From contig NZ_JAMRYX010000063.1 of NCBI RefSeq assembly GCF_024448135.1, forward strand, positions 1 through 59,826: a DNA stretch of 59,826 bases, in the 5' to 3' direction. This DNA comes from Methylocystis suflitae. Lineage in GTDB: Bacteria > Pseudomonadota > Alphaproteobacteria > Rhizobiales > Beijerinckiaceae. A program made the position numbers and the translations under genes. This document shows positions 44,258 through 53,315 of this stretch, in pieces (the first letter of the stretch is position 1; each line of letters starts with the position of its first letter). Below the pieces are notes generated by a model that was not told where the DNA came from, searched no databases, and saw only the letters and a program-made list of their open reading frames with translations.

Positions 44258-45138
44258 TGCTACGTCATCTCGCTCCCGCTCCGATGGCTCCCGCTCGCGT
44301 TGTTGTCATCGGAGGGAGTGGATTTGTCGGCGGCGCGCTCTGTCGCCGCATCGCGCGCGCGCAAATTCCCGTATTGGCGATCACCCGCCAGCAGATCGAT
44401 CTTCTTGCCGACGGCGCCGAGAAGCAATTGCGCGCGATTTTGCAGCCGGGCGATGCGGTCGTGGCGGCCGCGGCGCGCGCGCCTTGCCGCTCTCTCGACA
44501 TGCTTATCGAGAATGTCAAAATGACGCGCGCGATGGTCGCGGCGTTAAAGGATGCGGCTCCATCGCATGTGATCAACATCAGTTCGGACGCCGTCTACGC
44601 CGACGAGCCGGTGCCGATTGACGAAGGGACGCCCACGGCGCCTGGAACGCTGCACGGCGCCATGCACCTAGCTCGGGAAATCGCATTCCGCTCGGATATC
44701 TCGGCGCCGTTGACGATCGTGCGTCCGAGCCTTCTCTATGGTCTTGAAGATCCGCACAACGGCTATGGCCCCAATCGCTTTCGTCGCCTAGCGGCGGCCG
44801 GTGAGAATATCCCGGTTTTCGGCGCGGGCGAGGAGCGACGCGACCATGTTTGGATTGACGATCTCGCCGAGATCCTTTTCCGGATATTGATGCGGCGCTC
44901 GATCGGCGTGCTCAATGTAGCGACCGGAGAGGCGCATTCGTTCCGCGCGCTAGCGGAAGCGGCAGCCGGCGCCTCGCGGCATCAAGTAGCCGTCGAAGAG
45001 ACGCCGCGCGTTGGACCTATGCCGCATAACGGCTATCGTCCGTTTGACATCGAAGCGACGCGCGCCTCATTCCCTGATTTCGCCTACGCGCCGACCATAG
45101 CGACCGTCGCGAAGCTACAAATTCTCGCGGAGCGATAA
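44257..45138 (+). CDS. SDR epimerase/reductase-like protein 3 without the YxxxK pair
   Basis: 293 residues. Rossmann motif 'VVVIGGSGFVGGALCRRIA', 'NISSDAVYADE', 'IVRPSLLYG' and 'RRDHVWIDDLAEILFRIL' place it in the extended SDR (RmlD/GalE) family. Where Y-x3-K is expected the text is 'LHGAMHLAREIAF', so both catalytic residues are His. It may use altered chemistry, or be a non-catalytic binding partner. Start overlaps the preceding stop by one base. Confidence 0.78.
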   Translation: MLRHLAPAPMAPARVVVIGGSGFVGGALCRRIARAQIPVLAITRQQIDLLADGAEKQLRAILQPGDAVVAAAARAPCRSLDMLIENVKMTRAMVAALKDAAPSHVINISSDAVYADEPVPIDEGTPTAPGTLHGAMHLAREIAFRSDISAPLTIVRPSLLYGLEDPHNGYGPNRFRRLAAAGENIPVFGAGEERRDHVWIDDLAEILFRILMRRSIGVLNVATGEAHSFRALAEAAAGASRHQVAVEETPRVGPMPHNGYRPFDIEATRASFPDFAYAPTIATVAKLQILAER

Positions 45139-45141
45139 AGC

Positions 45142-45798
45142 ATGGCGGAAGTCGATCTGTTGCGCGCGCTGCCGAAATCCCGGCGCAACATCACGCAGCG
45201 AGGCGAAGCGAAGTCGCCTGAGATCATTGCGCTTTCGCGAGAATATGGGGAGCTCTATTTCGACGGGCCGCGAGAATATGGCTATGGCGGCTATCGCTAC
45301 GACGGGCGCTGGCGACCGGTCGCGAAGGATATCATCGTTCACTTCGGTCTCGCGGCGGGCGCGCGAATTCTCGATGTCGGATGCGCCAAGGGCTTTCTCG
45401 TCAAAGACTTGATGCTCGCGGAGCCGGGGCTGGAGGCCTTCGGCCTCGACATATCGCGTTACGCCCTCATGCACTGCGAACCGGAGGTCGTGGGCCGTTT
45501 GCACCTCGGCTCCGCCGACGCGCTGCCATTCCCCGACAAGAGCTTCGATTGCGTCGTGAGCATCAACACGATTCACAATTTCGACCGCGCCGGCGCATTG
45601 AGGGCCTTGCGTGAGATCGAGCGCGTGTCTCGCCAAAGCGCATTCGTCCAGGTCGATTCGTATCGTACGCCCGAACAAAAGAGTCTTTTCGAAAGTTGGG
45701 TGCTGACGGCGAAATTCCACGATTATCCGCAAGGCTGGATCGAAGTCTTTGCCGAAGCCGGCTATACGGGCGACTATTATTGGACGATCGTCGAGTGA
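45142..45798 (+). CDS. Class I SAM-dependent methyltransferase
   Basis: 218 residues. SAM motif 'ILDVGCAKGFLVKDLM', acidic second motif 'EAFGLDISRYAL', 'SADALPFPDKSFDCVVSINTIHNF' and late 'REIERVSRQSAFVQVDSYR'. The pattern matches methyltransf_11/25 enzymes found in sugar clusters. Target (O- or C-methylation) is unknown. It starts four bases after the previous gene. Confidence 0.82.
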   Translation: MAEVDLLRALPKSRRNITQRGEAKSPEIIALSREYGELYFDGPREYGYGGYRYDGRWRPVAKDIIVHFGLAAGARILDVGCAKGFLVKDLMLAEPGLEAFGLDISRYALMHCEPEVVGRLHLGSADALPFPDKSFDCVVSINTIHNFDRAGALRALREIERVSRQSAFVQVDSYRTPEQKSLFESWVLTAKFHDYPQGWIEVFAEAGYTGDYYWTIVE

Positions 45799-45830
45799 CG
45801 TGACGCTCCTGAAGAAGCGAAGGCGAACAC

Positions 45831-46826
45831 ATGTCGAATAAGACCTATGCAATCCTTGGCGGCGGAGGCAGCTTCGGCATTCACGCCGCATTCTGGCTGC
45901 TCGATCACGCTAACCCGCGAAAAGTGATCGGCATTGGTCGCAATCCGCTGCGGGAGCGCGCGTTCTCGCTGGATATCGATCAGCGCGACGGTTACGAATA
46001 TCATGCTCGTCACGTGACCTACGAGATCGATCTGCTGCTCGAACTGCTCGATCGCGAAAAGCCGGAGATCATCGTCAATTTCGCAGCGCAGGGAGAGGGC
46101 GCCGTCTCCTGGAAGCACTCCTGGCGCTTTTTTGAAACGAACTCGATGGCGCTCGCGCGTCTTTGCGAAGAATTGATGAAACGGGATTGGTTGGAGCGTT
46201 TCATTCAGATCGGGACGTCGGAAATGTACGGGTCCGTCGATCGCCCCGTGACGGAGGACGAGCCGATCAAGCCGTCGAGTCCTTACGCCGCCTCCAAGGT
46301 CGCTTTCGACATGCATCTTCTGTCGATATCGCGATTCCTCAAGTTCCCGATGAATATTTTGCGGCCGTCGAACGCCTATTGCCCCGGGCAGCTTTTGCAT
46401 CGCGTCGTGCCCAAGGCGATCGTCTCGGGCCTGCTCGGCGAGAAACTGCCCTTGCATGGCGGCGGCAAGGCGGAAAAGTCCTATATTCATGCGCGGGATC
46501 TCGGCCGGGCGATCCATCTCGTGGCGGAAGGCGCGCCGCTCGGCGCCGTCTATAACGTCGGACCGAGCGAGCCAACGTCGATTCGGCGCGTCGTCGAGCT
46601 TTGCGCGGAGGCTGTCGGCGTTCCGTTCGAACAATTGTGCGAGGTCAGCGGCGATCGACTCGGGCAGGACTCTCGCTACTGGCTCGACTCGTCGGCGATC
46701 AAGCGCGACGTGGGTTGGGAGCCCCGCATTGACTGGGCGGAGGGCTTGTCGGAAATGGTCGACTGGGCGCGCGCGAATCTTGGCGCTTTGAAACGCGCGC
46801 CTCGCGATTACACTTTGCGGGCATGA
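45831..46826 (+). CDS. NAD-dependent sugar-nucleotide dehydratase/epimerase (GDP-mannose 4,6-dehydratase-like)
   Basis: 331 residues. 'AILGGGGSFGIHAAFWLL' is an unusual Gly-rich cofactor loop. 'IVNFAAQGEGAVSW', 'QIGTSEMYGS', Y-x3-K in 'PYAASKVAFD' and 'KSYIHARDLGRAIHLV' are those of 4,6-dehydratases and epimerases of GDP-mannose or dTDP-glucose type. A keto-deoxy sugar intermediate would suit the later C-methyltransferase and reductase. Its ATG follows a 32-base gap. Confidence 0.83.
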   Translation: MSNKTYAILGGGGSFGIHAAFWLLDHANPRKVIGIGRNPLRERAFSLDIDQRDGYEYHARHVTYEIDLLLELLDREKPEIIVNFAAQGEGAVSWKHSWRFFETNSMALARLCEELMKRDWLERFIQIGTSEMYGSVDRPVTEDEPIKPSSPYAASKVAFDMHLLSISRFLKFPMNILRPSNAYCPGQLLHRVVPKAIVSGLLGEKLPLHGGGKAEKSYIHARDLGRAIHLVAEGAPLGAVYNVGPSEPTSIRRVVELCAEAVGVPFEQLCEVSGDRLGQDSRYWLDSSAIKRDVGWEPRIDWAEGLSEMVDWARANLGALKRAPRDYTLRA

Positions 46827-46856
46827 TCGACCGCAACGAGTTGGGCGGAATGTGAA

Positions 46857-47723
46857 ATGACCAACGGACTCATGCTATGTCAGCACGACGAGCGACGGCG
46901 CAACAGTTTCGACGCCGCTGCGGCAAAGGAACGTTGCCGCCGCTACCGCCGGCGCATCCTGGACATCTCGCGACAAGTTTCCGCGCTGCATGTAGCGCCG
47001 GCTTTTTCCTGCGTCGAGATCGTCGACTCGCTGTATAATGGCGCGATGCGTCGGGACTCGAACGGTGAGTATTGCGACATCTTTCTGATGTCCAAAGGTC
47101 ACGGCTGCATGATCCAATATGTCGTGCTCGAGGAGCAAGGCATATTGTCGCGCGCAGACCTCGACGCCTATTGCAAGCCCGGCGGGCGGCTCGGCGCGCA
47201 TCCCGATTACGGCACGCCGGGAATTGCGGCTTCGACCGGATCGTTGGGACATGGGCTGGGAATCGCGGTCGGACAGGCGTTCGCTGAGAAGCTGAAGGGA
47301 AGCGACGCGCGGGTCTATTGCGTCCTATCGGATGGCGAATTTCAGGAGGGCTCGACCTGGGAGGCGATGATGGCCGCCGCAAATCTCGGTCTTTCCAATC
47401 TTGTCGCGCTGATGGACAACAATGATTTTTCTGGTCTCGAACGCATAAGCGAGGGTCACAAGGCCTTTTACCCCCTACTCGATAAAGCGCGCGCTTTTGG
47501 ATTTAGCACGGCTGAAGTCGCTGGACATGACAGCGCGGAGATTTTCGCGGCGCTCGACGACGACTGTTCGAATGACGCAACCCCTCGCCCGAAGTTGATC
47601 GTTTGTCGCACCACGAAGGGCAAAGGCGTTTCGTTCATGGAGAGCGTTCCGATCTGGCATTACCGTTCGCCCAATTCGGAGGAATATGCGCAGGCGTTGA
47701 ACGAAATCGAGAACGCCCCATGA
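46857..47723 (+). CDS. Transketolase, N-terminal (TPP-binding) subunit
   Basis: 288 residues, only the N-terminal third/half of a transketolase. 'FLMSKGHGCMIQYVVL', 'GSLGHGLGIAVGQAFAEKL' and the TPP/Mg site 'SDGEFQEGSTWEAMMAAANLGLSN' (read in parts) are present. It needs the next protein for a full active site. Split transketolases occur in secondary and cell-surface sugar pathways. The stop overlaps the start of the C-terminal subunit gene. Confidence 0.92.
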   Translation: MTNGLMLCQHDERRRNSFDAAAAKERCRRYRRRILDISRQVSALHVAPAFSCVEIVDSLYNGAMRRDSNGEYCDIFLMSKGHGCMIQYVVLEEQGILSRADLDAYCKPGGRLGAHPDYGTPGIAASTGSLGHGLGIAVGQAFAEKLKGSDARVYCVLSDGEFQEGSTWEAMMAAANLGLSNLVALMDNNDFSGLERISEGHKAFYPLLDKARAFGFSTAEVAGHDSAEIFAALDDDCSNDATPRPKLIVCRTTKGKGVSFMESVPIWHYRSPNSEEYAQALNEIENAP

Positions 47724-48640
47724 GGAATAGATTTGCGGATACATTCTATGAATTGGGCAGGGAGGACGAGCGCCTGTGCCTTGTCGTAGCGGACATATCT
47801 CCTGCCGGCAGCATCGAGAAGTTTCGCACGAAATTTCCGCAGCGCTTCGTGAATACCGGAGTCGCCGAGCAGATCATGATCGGCATGACCGCCGGAATGG
47901 CGCAGCGTGGTCTGCGGCCCTTCGCCTACACGATTGCGACCTTCTCGCTCTACCGCCCGTTTGAAATGGTGCGAGACGATCTGTGCTACCAAAATCTATG
48001 CGTCACCGTGGTCGGCATCGGCGGCGGCCTCACCTATTCGACGCTCGGCGCGACACATCACGCGCAAGAAGACGTAGCGATCGCCTGCGCGATTCCTAAC
48101 CTCACAGTTATCGCGCCTTGCGACCCGGCGGAAACCGAAGCGGCGACGCGCTGGTGCGCCACGCAGGAGCATGGGCCGGTCTATCTGCGCCTCGGCAAGG
48201 CGGGAGAGCCGGACTTCACCAGCAACGCGCCACAACCCTGGACCTTCGGCAAGCTGCGGCAAATTCGCCCGGGCGCGGACGTTTGCATTCTTACATACGG
48301 TCCGATCATGAAACGCGCGTGGGCCGTGGCCGAGCGGCTCGAGGCGGCCGGCCGCAGCGTGGCGATCAATTCGGTTCACACATTGAAGCCGCTCGACGTC
48401 AGCGGACTCGCCGACGCGCTGACGCAATTTCCCTCTGTCGTCGTTATCGAGGAATGTGCGCCGACCGGCGGTCTTGCAATGCAAGTCAAAGCAATCGCCT
48501 TCGATATCGGCGCGCGAACAAGGCTCTTTTCATTCACGCTTAAGGATGAGTTCATTCACTGCTATGGAAGCCATGACGACATCCTCGACGCGCACGGGCT
48601 TTCGATCGAGGATATGACGCGGCGAATTCTCAGTGAGTGA
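47720..48640 (+). CDS. Transketolase, C-terminal (pyrimidine-binding) subunit
   Basis: 306 residues, covering the Pyr and C-terminal domains: the catalytic Glu in 'NTGVAEQIMIGMTAGMA', 'YSTLGATHHAQEDVA', and a transketolase_C region from about 185 with 'TLKPLD'. Coupled by ATGA to the N-terminal subunit. Together they would move two-carbon ketol units between sugar phosphates. Confidence 0.92.
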   Translation: MRNRFADTFYELGREDERLCLVVADISPAGSIEKFRTKFPQRFVNTGVAEQIMIGMTAGMAQRGLRPFAYTIATFSLYRPFEMVRDDLCYQNLCVTVVGIGGGLTYSTLGATHHAQEDVAIACAIPNLTVIAPCDPAETEAATRWCATQEHGPVYLRLGKAGEPDFTSNAPQPWTFGKLRQIRPGADVCILTYGPIMKRAWAVAERLEAAGRSVAINSVHTLKPLDVSGLADALTQFPSVVVIEECAPTGGLAMQVKAIAFDIGARTRLFSFTLKDEFIHCYGSHDDILDAHGLSIEDMTRRILSE

Positions 48641-49163
48641 CCGCGCTCCAGACTATTTCCTCAACGAGGGACCGCTGACGCCGGGCGATGCGGCGGTTGC
48701 GCTGCTTGTCCTAGACGACGGTCGCTATCTCATGCAGCTTAGGGATGAGAAGCCTGGCATTTTTTTTCCGGGCCATTGGGGCCTCTTCGGCGGCGGCCTC
48801 GAACCCGGCGAAGGGGCCGAGGCGGCGTTGCGGCGCGAACTGCGGGAAGAACTGGGATACGACGCCCCGACCATGGTCTGGTTTACGACGATGACGCTCG
48901 ATTTTACCGCATTGGGCGGCGGCCCCGTCGAGCGCCATTTCTTCGAGACGCCGCTCGCTGCCGCACAGATGGAGAGGCTTGTCCTCGGAGAGGGGCGCGC
49001 GATGCGCGCATTCGAGGGTCCCGATCTGCTTGCGAGGGAACGCGTGACGCCATACGACGCATTTGCGCTCTGGATGCATCTGACGCGCGCGAGCCATGAA
49101 CGCGCGCGGCGCTCCGTGGAATTGAATGAAGAAGCGCGGCGGCTCCAGGAATTTCCTCGATGA
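48633..49163 (+). CDS. Nudix hydrolase
   Basis: 176 residues with a perfect Nudix box, 'GGLEPGEGAEAALRRELREE' followed by LGY. It probably cleaves a nucleotide sugar or sugar nucleotide analogue, given the cluster. The start is GTG 48633, overlapping the transketolase stop by eight bases. A GDP-mannose-type hydrolase role is possible but not shown. Confidence 0.88.
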   Translation: MSDRAPDYFLNEGPLTPGDAAVALLVLDDGRYLMQLRDEKPGIFFPGHWGLFGGGLEPGEGAEAALRRELREELGYDAPTMVWFTTMTLDFTALGGGPVERHFFETPLAAAQMERLVLGEGRAMRAFEGPDLLARERVTPYDAFALWMHLTRASHERARRSVELNEEARRLQEFPR

Positions 49164-50323
49164 CCTTAATGCTGTCGTCGGGCAATTCTTGTCAGGTTTG
49201 CGGATCGGAGAGATTGCGCGAACTCGTGTCGTTTCGCGAGTTGCCGCGTGTCACCTCTGACGCTCGACCGTGGCCCGCAGGCGGAAGGCTTGCGTGTTGT
49301 GAAGAGTGTGGCGCCGCTCAAAAAATCGTGGACGACGCCTGGCGCGCGGAGATCGCGCAGATCTACCGGAATTACGAATTATACCACCAGTCTCAGGGCG
49401 ACGAGCAACCGATCTTTTCGGGTCAATCGACCGGGCCGCAACCTCGCTCCGCCTTGATAATAGACTATCTCGATGGCGCGCTCACGCTTCGCGAGGACGC
49501 GCGCGTCCTGGATTTCGGATGCGGAACCGGCTCGGCGTTGAAGACCTTTTCAGGTCGCCATCCTCGCTGGCGCCTTTACGGCGCGGAAATCCGCGACGAC
49601 GCGCGCGAGCGTCTTGCGCAACTGCCGAATTTCGTCGAGCTCTATACCTGCGATCTTGACGCGATCGACGCGCGCTTCGACCTCGTCACCCTCATCCACT
49701 CGCTTGAGCATCTCATCTCGCCGGTCGACACATTGATCGAGCTGCGGCGTCTCATCGGCGACGATGGGCGCGTCTTCGTGCAGGTTCCGGATTGCGCAAT
49801 CACGCCATTCGATTTCGTCATCGTCGATCATCTCACGCACTTCACTGTCCAGTCGCTCCGCCGCCTGGGCGAACGCGCGGGCTACGAGACTGTCGCCGCC
49901 CACGACGCCTTGCTCCCCAAGGAATTGAGCTGGATCGGTAAAGCCGTCGCATCCCGCGACCGACCGGCGGAGACGCCTCAAAAGGGCTTGGATGAAATCC
50001 GCGCTCAGGTCGACTGGCTGAACGCGCAAGTGCGCAACTCGCGAGAGCTCGCGCGTTCAAGCGCGAATTTCGGTATTTTTGGCACCTCCATCTCCGGAAC
50101 ATGGCTCGCGGGCGCGGTCGGTGACGAGGTCGACTTTTTCGTGGACGAAGACCCCCAGCGCATCGGACGAGAGCACATGGGCAGGCCCATCATCGCGCCT
50201 GACAACGTCGCCGAAAATTCCGATGTCTTCGTTCCGCTGATTCCGAAGGTCGCCGCCGCAGTAAAATCCCGCTTGACGAGACAGGGCGTGCGTTACCACG
50301 CTCCCGCGGACATCGTCAGATGA
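49160..50323 (+). CDS. Sugar C-methyltransferase-like protein (Zn finger + SAM domain + C-terminal domain)
   Basis: 387 residues in three parts. C11, C14, C47 and C50 (CxxC...CxxC) form the N-terminal zinc-binding domain. Residues about 100-260 are the SAM domain with 'VLDFGCGTGSALKTF'. Residues about 290-387 ('FGIFGTSISGTWLAGAVGDEVDFFVDED') resemble the C-terminal methyltransferase_14 domain. This is the layout of TylCIII/NovU-type NDP-4-keto-sugar C-methyltransferases that make branched sugars. Overlaps the Nudix stop. Confidence 0.82.
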   Translation: MTLMLSSGNSCQVCGSERLRELVSFRELPRVTSDARPWPAGGRLACCEECGAAQKIVDDAWRAEIAQIYRNYELYHQSQGDEQPIFSGQSTGPQPRSALIIDYLDGALTLREDARVLDFGCGTGSALKTFSGRHPRWRLYGAEIRDDARERLAQLPNFVELYTCDLDAIDARFDLVTLIHSLEHLISPVDTLIELRRLIGDDGRVFVQVPDCAITPFDFVIVDHLTHFTVQSLRRLGERAGYETVAAHDALLPKELSWIGKAVASRDRPAETPQKGLDEIRAQVDWLNAQVRNSRELARSSANFGIFGTSISGTWLAGAVGDEVDFFVDEDPQRIGREHMGRPIIAPDNVAENSDVFVPLIPKVAAAVKSRLTRQGVRYHAPADIVR

Positions 50324-51252
50324 GCGCCAATACCAGCGCACGATATTGCGTCATCGGGGGAAGCGGAGCCATTGGCTCCGCGTTGATGAAAAGCTTGAGC
50401 GCGCAACGAATAGAAGCGATCGCGTCGACCAGGCGTCAGCCGGTCGATCGCCAAAACGAATTTTATCTCGACCTCGGCGCCGATCTGCCCGAGCTTTCAT
50501 TCTCGGCGCGCGACGTGGTCGTCCTTACGGCGTCGATGACGCGACTGGCGGAATGTCGATTGGAGCCGGAGCTCGCTCGAAGAGTGAACGTCGACGCGCA
50601 GGTTCTCATTGCGGAGCAGGCGGTGAAGAAGGGCGCTTTCGTCGTTTTTCTTTCGACGAACCAAGTGTTCGACGGAACCAAGAGCGGCGTCGGGCCCGAT
50701 GAGCCCCGCTCGCCTCGTTCCGTCTATGGAAAGCTGAAGGCCGAGGCGGAATCGGCATTGTCGCGCTTGGGCGATTCTGTCGCGATCGTCCGCCTGAGCA
50801 AAGTCGTTGGTCCGCATCTCGATTTATTCCAGCGATGGCGCCGCGAATTGTCGCGGGGCGAAACCATCGAGGCCTTCGACGATCTGCTTTTGGCGCCAAT
50901 CGCGATGGCAAAGGTCGTGGCAGGGGTCGAGCTTATCGGTCTTAGGCGGCTGGGCGGCGTCTGGCATCTGGGCGGTTCCGACGAAATCAGCTATCTACAA
51001 GCAGGACGCCACCTTGCTTGCCTTCTTGGCGCTGACGCGCGATTGGTCGTCTCGGCCAGCGCCGCGAAGGCGGGAATTCCTGTCGAGGAGCGGCCGCCGC
51101 GAGTCTCGATGGCGCCGGGTAACCTAGAAACCGCTATTGGCGTTCGAATCGGCGATGCCTTAGAGGAACTCGACATCGGGTTGGGGTTTGCCGATTGGAC
51201 GCGAACCGATATTTGTTCTCGAAGCGGCGAGATTATCCCTCAGGCGATGTAG
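50320..51252 (+). CDS. NAD-dependent sugar-nucleotide reductase, RmlD-like
   Basis: 310 residues. 'YCVIGGSGAIGSALMKSL' cofactor site, 'VVLTASMTRLAECR' in the RmlD style, 'LSTNQVFDG' and Y-x3-K in 'VYGKLKAEAE'. RmlD enzymes reduce a 4-keto group, the usual last step in deoxysugar synthesis. Coupled (ATGA) to the C-methyltransferase gene, so the two may act on one intermediate. Confidence 0.82.
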   Translation: MSANTSARYCVIGGSGAIGSALMKSLSAQRIEAIASTRRQPVDRQNEFYLDLGADLPELSFSARDVVVLTASMTRLAECRLEPELARRVNVDAQVLIAEQAVKKGAFVVFLSTNQVFDGTKSGVGPDEPRSPRSVYGKLKAEAESALSRLGDSVAIVRLSKVVGPHLDLFQRWRRELSRGETIEAFDDLLLAPIAMAKVVAGVELIGLRRLGGVWHLGGSDEISYLQAGRHLACLLGADARLVVSASAAKAGIPVEERPPRVSMAPGNLETAIGVRIGDALEELDIGLGFADWTRTDICSRSGEIIPQAM

Positions 51253-51256
51253 AATC

Positions 51257-51952
51257 ATGACGGATCAGGTGGAGCGCGAAGGCGAAAAGCAATACGCGGA
51301 ATTTGTCGCCGAGATTCGCAAGCACGGCCATCAGCGTATGGGTTTGATGACGAGCTGGGCCTATCTCGACGATCCCAAGCGCCTCGCTTTTATGATGGCG
51401 CGTTACAAATTCGTGGCGAAGATGCTCGAAGGCGCCGACCATGTTCTCGAGGTCGGCTGCGGCGACGGGTTTGGGACGAGGATCGTAGCTCAGGCCGTCA
51501 GGAAAGTGACGGCCGTTGATTTCGACCCGGAGTTTATCGACGACGCTCGAGCTGTCGCCGGCGATCGTTACCCCATCTCGTTTCACCGCCACGACATGGT
51601 TGCGACCCCTTTTCCCGGCAGCTTTTCGGGCGCCTATAGTCTCGATGTTCTCGAACATATCGATCGCGCCAACGAAGACGGATTTATTTCAAATATCGTA
51701 GCGTCACTGACGCAAGACGGCGTTTGCATCATCGGCGCGCCATCGCTCGAGTCGCAGGCCTATGCGTCGCGGATGTCTCGTTTGGGTCATGTGAACTGCA
51801 AGACCCAGGCCGAGCTGAAAGACACGATGCTTCGCCACTTTCGAAACGTCTTCATGTTCGGCATGAACGACGAAGTTCTTCATACAGGTTACGCAAAGAT
51901 GACGCATTACAACATCGCATTATGCGCCGGGCCGATCGCGGCGAATAGTTAG
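51257..51952 (+). CDS. Class I SAM-dependent methyltransferase
   Basis: 231 residues. SAM motif 'VLEVGCGDGFGTRIV', 'TAVDFDPEFIDDAR', 'GAYSLDVLEHID', and the late strand 'VCIIGAPS'. UbiG/methyltransf_23-like. It follows the reductase after four bases and ends the overlapping gene series. Target unknown, perhaps a second methylation of the sugar. Confidence 0.83.
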   Translation: MTDQVEREGEKQYAEFVAEIRKHGHQRMGLMTSWAYLDDPKRLAFMMARYKFVAKMLEGADHVLEVGCGDGFGTRIVAQAVRKVTAVDFDPEFIDDARAVAGDRYPISFHRHDMVATPFPGSFSGAYSLDVLEHIDRANEDGFISNIVASLTQDGVCIIGAPSLESQAYASRMSRLGHVNCKTQAELKDTMLRHFRNVFMFGMNDEVLHTGYAKMTHYNIALCAGPIAANS

Positions 51953-52061
51953 TGGCGAGAGATGGATGCGCCGGCTCGTCGCTCGCGCGATAGCGTTTCC
52001 TGAATTAATTGGAGCGAGCGCTATTATTCGTTCGCAAACTTAAAGGACGGGATCAATTGGG

Positions 52062-53291
52062 ATGAATGGCGATCGAACAGGCCTCACCGAACAAAAGTTG
52101 GAGCGTCACGGTCGTTATTTTTATCCCATTTATGCCCTTTGGGCGCGAATCCTCAGCCGGTTGGGATATCGCTTTCTGCACACGCATATTTGGCTGATCG
52201 AAGATTTCGGCCAGCTTGCGATGGATCTAGACGTTTATCTGAAGCGGCAAATACTCTCGGGACGAAAGGTCAAGCCAATCCTCCTGGTTGACGGTCGCAC
52301 GCCCGCCAATGAGGCGCTATTGGCGCATTGGACGCGCTATATTCATGTCGTGCGCTCACGCGCGATGAATTTCCTACTGCGGCCATTCTTGCAGTTTCCG
52401 GAGGTCGTCGACGTTATTCCGGCCTATTCCATTGCGAAGGGGGGCGCGTCGCATAATCACGAAATTCTGCGCCTCTGGGGTGACCGGCCGCCGCTCTTGC
52501 AGCTTTCCGAAGCGGAAATCGCCAAGGGAGAGGAGCAGCTGCGGGCTTGGGGCATGCCGGAAGGGGCCTGGTTCGTATGCGTGCATTCGCGTGAAGGCGG
52601 CTTCAAGCCCGTCCACGACTGGGCGCATAATTTTCGGAATTCACGGATCGACGGTTACCAAGAGGCCATGCGGGAAATCGTTGCGCGCGGCGGCTGGTGC
52701 ATCCGGGTCGGCGACGCGACGATGGAGCCGCTGGCGCCGGCCCCAGGGATTGTGGATTATGCGCGGTCGCCTGCGAAAAGCGCGTGGATGGATGTTTTTC
52801 TCCTCGCGCGGTGTCGCTTTCTGCTCGGCAACACCTCTGGGGTTTTCATTATCTCGGGAATTTTTGGCAAGCGGTCGGCGCTCGCTAATATGGCGCCGAT
52901 TGGCGCGGCCTATGCGCTTTTTCCGGGCGATATAACCATTCCCAAATTGCTTCAGGACGCGAGCGGACGCACTTTGTCTTTTGGCGAGGCGCTGGCGGAC
53001 ACCTCATCCGAATACCACCTTGCCACGCAGTTCGCCGAACGAGGCTTACGCCATATTGACAATACGCCGCAGGAAATCGCCGAACTTGTCCTGGAAATGA
53101 TGGATCGGCTCGAAGGAAAATTCGTTGAAGATCCAGAAGACGCCGACTTGCAGGCGCGGTTTCGCGCCTTGATGCGCCCGGAGCATTATTCATGGCATTC
53201 TGCAGGTCGAATTGGCGCCGCTTTCCTGCGTCGCCATCGTCATCTGCTCGACGCACAGGCTCCCCTTGAGAAAGAGGATCACGGCTCCTAG
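52062..53291 (+). CDS. TIGR04372 family glycosyltransferase
   Basis: 409 residues. '[11 protein letters not shown]' in the middle, then '[33 protein letters not shown]' (in parts) and '[17 protein letters not shown]' match the TIGR04372 family, a GT-B-like group found in surface-polysaccharide loci. It is separated from the cluster by 109 bases and may be the enzyme that uses the sugar made upstream. It is followed immediately by the tRNA-Ser gene on the other strand. Confidence 0.8.
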   Translation: MNGDRTGLTEQKLERHGRYFYPIYALWARILSRLGYRFLHTHIWLIEDFGQLAMDLDVYLKRQILSGRKVKPILLVDGRTPANEALLAHWTRYIHVVRSRAMNFLLRPFLQFPEVVDVIPAYSIAKGGASHNHEILRLWGDRPPLLQLSEAEIAKGEEQLRAWGMPEGAWFVCVHSREGGFKPVHDWAHNFRNSRIDGYQEAMREIVARGGWCIRVGDATMEPLAPAPGIVDYARSPAKSAWMDVFLLARCRFLLGNTSGVFIISGIFGKRSALANMAPIGAAYALFPGDITIPKLLQDASGRTLSFGEALADTSSEYHLATQFAERGLRHIDNTPQEIAELVLEMMDRLEGKFVEDPEDADLQARFRALMRPEHYSWHSAGRIGAAFLRRHRHLLDAQAPLEKEDHGS

Positions 53292-53315
53292 GCCGTCAAG
53301 GCTGCGCATGAGTAC

